This document shows positions 57,401 through 63,400 of a stretch of DNA of 64,000 bases, in pieces. A program made the translations under genes and the position numbers. Source of the DNA: a bacterium (GTDB lineage: Bacteria > Oederibacteriota > JAAXVQ01 > JAUVAV01); assembly GCA_021108215.1 (NCBI GenBank), contig JAIORK010000008.1:62001-126000 (forward strand), read 5' to 3'. The notes below the pieces were generated by a model that did no database searches, was not told where the DNA came from, and saw only the letters and a list, made by a program, of their open reading frames with translations. How positions within the stretch are numbered: the stretch's first letter is position 1; each line of letters begins with the position of its first letter.

Positions 57401-60400
57401 AATCGGTGTGGTCAGTGCCTATGCTCACTTAGGCGGATTGAAGGAATTTGTGAATCATACGCTTAATGGCTACGGTCCGCTGATCAAAGACGGTGTTGTG
57501 GAAGTGGAAGTCTTCGGACATGAGGATGTCCGTAAAGGAAAGGCTTTGCCTGAAGTGGATGTGCGTAATGTCAAAGTCACGGCAGCCGACGGCTTCAAGA
57601 CAACCGTGCCGGTGCGTATCAATCGCGTGACCAAGTTTAATGATTCCACAAGTATTGAACGCGTCGGTTATGCTGTGGCGCAGCGCGACTGTGATGTTGT
57701 CAATTTCACCTGGCTGCTCACCTCGGCGGCAGATGATCCCAAAGGTGTTTTGGGAGCATTTGCACCGGCTGTCATTGAAAAAATCGCGGGTGTGCCTACC
57801 ACCGTGACCATGCATCATACTGTGCATACCATGGATCTTGAAGCCGGCCAGAAAGTGACGGGTTTTGTTTCGAAGATCAAGGTGGTGGCGGGTTCGGAAT
57901 TAATTGAGCGCAGCCTTGGTTTGGTTTCTCAGGTGTATGTATTGCTGGATCGTTATATTGATGCTTACCGTGACAATTACGGCATCCAGGCACGGCGCAT
58001 GCATCACGGATTTTTCCAGTTGAAAGAAGATCTGCCGCGGGAAGATGATATGGTTTTTATCGGCTCGGTGGGCAAATGGGGCGACTATAAGTTGGTGGAA
58101 GATCAGGTGAAGGGACTCCAGGAGATGTTTAAACAGGACACCAGCCTCAAGGACAAGGCTATCGGTCTTTTGGGGGGCGGAGACAATCCCAATGCGCTTG
58201 GTTACACCAAACGTATGGAGGAATTTTACCGCAGCCATCCGGAAGAAGGTGTGCTGGTGATTACCGGTGCCGAGGTGGTCGCTGCGGTGGAGGCCGCCGG
58301 GGATATGGATATGAACAGTTACCGCGCCTGGATTGCGGCCCGTGCTGCTGAGGCGGATGCGACCATTGTTTACCGCTCCGGATTTATTGAAGATGCCGAG
58401 TTCGGACCGATTAATGATACCTATGATATCGCTTTGCTGCTTTACCGCTCCACCACCGGAACTTCCGGACCGGCGCATGAAGCCGCCGGTATCGGCGGGA
58501 CGCCGATTGTGGCATCTTTGCAGGAACCGCGTTATGACGATCTGGCGGATTTGCGCCAGGAAGGTTTGTTTGTTAACGGTGTTCAGACAGTCGAGACCAC
58601 GGGTCCGGAAGGCCAAAAAGTGATGATTCCCAACGCGGAAGAGTGCGGCAGTGTCCTGGCGGAATTGGTTAAAAATGACACCATGCGTCATGAGCAGCAG
58701 GCACGTAATTTTGCCGCCGGTCAGAGTCTGGTGCCGGCGCGCATTGGGGAACAATACTACAATGATTTTACGCGCATCCTGAAAATGGACCAGGCCGACA
58801 CTGTGGTGGGAAAATTGCGCACCAGCCGGAGCACACAACTGCCTGCGCGCGGCGCCATGTTCTGGGCACGCTTCAGTGTGATGTTTGTGTTCAGCTTAGG
58901 GCCGCGTATCGTGGCATCCATTCTTTCTGCGGTTAATTATGCGCGCGGCAATCTGGTGGGGATCGCTTTTACCCGCCGTGCTTACGATCAGATTATGCAG
59001 GGGAAAGAATTGACCGCTGAGGCGATGGCACAAGAGCAGGGTATTTCTGTGAAAAAAGCCCGCCGCGCTTTAGAGAAAATGGCATCTGTAGAAGCCGAAA
59101 CTTCGCATCATCCCGGCGTGGACCGTGTGGTACGCGCCGATGGTACTGTGGCCTATGTTTCGGTTGGTTATAAAAACGCGAACCTTAGTGAATTGCGTAA
59201 TGTGGTTAAAAAGAACCTGGGTCCCAAAGAAGCACTGGTTATCACCAATGGCGGTGATGATGTGATTGCGGAACAAAAATTTCAGTCCCAGGCGAAATCA
59301 ATTTTCCGGAAAGACGGCAAGGTTGCCATTATGGCGCATCCTGAGGTGGTGCGGCGTGGTCAGTTCCAGGGTCTTTTAGATGCGATCCGGAGCTTTGTCA
59401 AGCGTCATGGAGCCCTTGATAAAAATGATGTTTCCGTGGGGATCATGATGCCCGGCAAGGGCACACGCATGAGTCCGCTGACCCAGCGTGCATTTGGGAT
59501 CAAGCCTTTTTTACCCATGCTGGTCCGCTCCTCGCGTACTGGTGCCTGGTTCTCCGGTGCAGAAGCCTCGCTCTATACATGGAGTCTGGTGGCGAATCAT
59601 CTCAAGCGCATGGGATTCAGAGGGATGGCCTGGAAATGGGGGGATGAACCTCAGATCGCAGCCAACCATATGGCTGCTATGAATCTTGAACTTTCGGAAG
59701 CGGACGCGGTCCGTTTTGGAGCTCAGACAGTGATTACCGAAGATCTGGCTGCCAACAAGGAATGGCTCCATGTGGATGCGAAGACCGGTGAATTTAAGCA
59801 GGTCCGGCGTCGTTCGCGTGATGCCTTGCTGGAACGGTTGGGGGTTGAGGATACGGTGGATGCCAAGGCATTTGTCCATATCGGCAGCCCGGCCTTTTCG
59901 TATACTTTCCTGGAAGCGGCTGAACAGGCGTTTAGCGATCTGACCGAGGGTTGGATTGATGTGGATGGTTATATTTTTGAAGCCCTGACGCAGGACCAGG
60001 CAACCTGGAATGCTGAAGTTGCCAAAGATTCCGGATTGCAGAAGGTCTTGTCGGATTATCCTGATTTTTACGAACGTGTCCAGAATATGAAGGCGATTAT
60101 CAATGCCAAGCGCGGCCGCGCAGCAGATTCATCACTCAATATTCAAGTGATTGATTTTGGTGAGGGTCTGTACTGGGGTGATATCGGCCAGCTGGCCAAA
60201 GCCCGTGATACGCTCTGGGCAGTGAATGACCGCACCGGGAAAAACGGCGAGTTTGCCCGGCGCATGGCTGCGATTGACCATATTAAACCGGATCAATACG
60301 GCAACATTGTAGTGGGTGACTCACGTGTGCCGCAAGACGGCAGTGTGCGCAACAGTGTGATTATTAATACAAAAATTCACGGCCAAGCCGCCATCAGCGG

Positions 60401-63400
60401 CGCAGTGCTGGTGGATAGCGAACTTAACAATGCATCCATTGCCCAAGGCGCGGTTGTCTTTGAATCCACCGTGGCTGATCTCACGATGGGTGAAAATGCA
60501 TATGCTCACGGCTCTGTGGCGGAGACGGTCGATGTTCCGGCGCAGTTTGTGCATACCAGTATGCCGGTTAATCCGAAAAACACAGCAGCGGGTCTGGAAA
60601 ACTGGATGGCGGATTCCCGTGAAAATGTTGGTAAGGGTAATTTATATGAAAAACCCCAGTGGGGAAATTCCATGTCGCTCCAGGCCAAGTTTGATCAGAT
60701 GCGGCAGCGCGAGGTTATGCCCGATGCTATTGAAGCGGAGATCAGCATTATCCGCGAACAGATTGCACAGCAGTTCCGGAGGGTTGATATAGACCAACAG
60801 GGTCCGGGAACGGGTCAAGGCCGGTTTGGCAATATTCGTGTACTCCCCATCATTGTTGGCCTGGGACTTGCCGGTCTGGGTATTGCCGGTGTGATCACGA
60901 TGGCATTGCCCCTGATCTGGATCGCGCCCATTGCATTGGTCGGAGCGCTGGTGGCAATAATACCGGTGACTTTGCCGGGCATACGGCAGATGTTACAGAA
61001 TCGGCCGGTCTGGACGATTGTATCTTCTCTGGTACTATTGCTGCCCATGCTCGCATTGACAGCTGTGCCGTTTCATGGTGTGTTGGGTGAGATAATTATG
61101 CCCATTGTTGAGACCACGGGATCAGCCTGGGTTTTCTTTGGTTTGTTTGTTCCGTTCCTGACATTGTATATGGGAACCACGGTTTTGGTGACAGCCAGCC
61201 TGATTGGCGGGGTGTATGGTGTAATAAATGTTCTGCGCAGTTCGCGCAGGACATCCCGGACAAAGGACCAAACACGCCAACCGGGTCGCGGCGAGGGCGG
61301 GTTTATCAACCTGAATGTGTTAGGCTCAATCGCCGGTGTTGCGGCAACTATTTTAGGTGTTGTGATGTTGGGAACGGTGGGACTCACAGTGGCATCCGGT
61401 TTGACAGTGGCGCTTGGGCTGGGCCTGATCGGGATCGTTTTTTTGAGCAACCGTTCCAAGCTGGGTTTGATATCCAAACTGGTGATGGCATTTTTAGCCA
61501 GCGGCGGGTTGGGCTTGCTCATGAGCCAGCCGGCTGTGAATTATACCCAGCAGGAGCGTTTTGCCATTGCGCAGCGGGATTACAGCAGTCTTTCAGACCA
61601 GGCATTGACACGCTACATGTTGAGCCAATCCAAGATTTCGACAGTGGCGTTTGCCTTTGTGGGTGAGCGGATTAAAGGCAATGCCCTTAATGGTTTGATT
61701 AAAGGGTATATGTCTTATTATGGATTTTATACCGGTGCTAAGGATATTGAAATTTTCTCTTCGCCGGACCAACTGGATATGGTGGATCGTGGAGATCTGC
61801 CCGCACCGGCGGCATATCATCATGCCTGGGGACACTCGGTGGTAGAAAGTCTGGATCGTGTGCTGGAAACCAAGCATGCCACACAGACGCATTACACAAT
61901 TCATTGGCCCAACTGGGACGATTATTTTTCAATCAAAGAGGGCGGTCCGGGTGTTGCAGACAGTCAGGACTTCCTGGCGTTCCATACAGACCGCGCCTTG
62001 GAAGCTGAGGTCAGAGCGGAAGAACTGGCTTTGCTCGACCGGGCAGCGCAGTCCAATACGGTGATTTTAATGGAGACCACCATTGGCTGGCGCTCTGAAC
62101 AACTGCTGGATAAGACCGGTCGTTCGCGCGCTGATTACATGCGTAACCTGATTGCTCATGTGCGTAAATTGCAGGATGCCTGGCTGGCACAGAATCCGGA
62201 CAAAACACGGGCGGAGGCGCCGATCGGCATCACACTCAATCCCTGGCATCTGGCCATGGATGTTTATGGTCCGCAAATTCAGCAATGGATCAGTGAAGGC
62301 AAGAGTGCGTCGGAAATTCGTGATGCCTTGTTGCCATTGATGACGGAATTTTACCAACAGACGCAGGGGATGGTACAACGCTTTTATTTCGGTAATTCAA
62401 CCCTGACGGATATGAACCTGCCGGTTGAACTTCAACGCGGCCGGATTCTTGCGGCTGAGGGGATTGTTCCGGAAATGCAGCTTTTCCGCATGGTGCTGGC
62501 GGATAATTCTGAAATTGTCAACAACAGCACGATGGAGGTTTCTCCGCAGGCAGCAGTCCAATCGCTGCAAGGCGAGCAGGCGGCTCAAGAGCGGCGCAGC
62601 GCAACCGTGAGTACGGTTGTGCTGGCCATCGGCGGAGCATTGCTGACTGCCGGATTGGTGGTATTTGCCGTGGTTGGATTAAGCGGCATCGCGGCCGGGC
62701 TGGCGATTGTCGGTGTGGCAGCCCTCACCGTGCGCAGTATTTTGCGGCGTAATCGTGTTCGCAATAGTTATCCACTCACCAATGAACAAGGCACACTGGC
62801 TGCCACAGACCGTGAAATCCTGCGGACGGTTTTTCAACAAGGCGGTGTTTCATTGAGTTGGACCATGGTTATGAACAATGTTAAAAATACTGTTGCGCTT
62901 CGAGGCTTGCAAGCTTTGGTGCCGTTTTTTGTCCGTTCTTATATGTGGGTAGCGGGACGCTTTTTAGGCATTCGCAAGGCTGAGATTTATGATGACGGTG
63001 TTCAGCCTGAAATAGCTTTGCGCATGGCACGTAAAGGTAAACTTGCGATCCAGACCATTCACAGTGCGGCCTGGAACGAGACGGTTGATCAGCTTTATCC
63101 CTTGTTCAACCGTACTTTTGAACCGCAGGAAGAAGCCAAAATGATCTTCCATACCGAGCTGATGAATGATTTGATCAGCGATTTTAAGGTCAAAGAAGGC
63201 ATGCAGGGTGCAGACCGCATGGATGTGCTCATGGCCATGGCCGAGCAGGCACGGGCCAATAATATTCAACTATTGATTGAACCGGTTTTTGAATTGACCA
63301 AGCAGAGCAGTCTGGCTAATTTTCAACAGTCGGTGGAAGAAGTCCGTGCCTGGCGTGAGGCTTGGGCAGTCAAATATCCGGGACAGGAAATTCCGATCCA

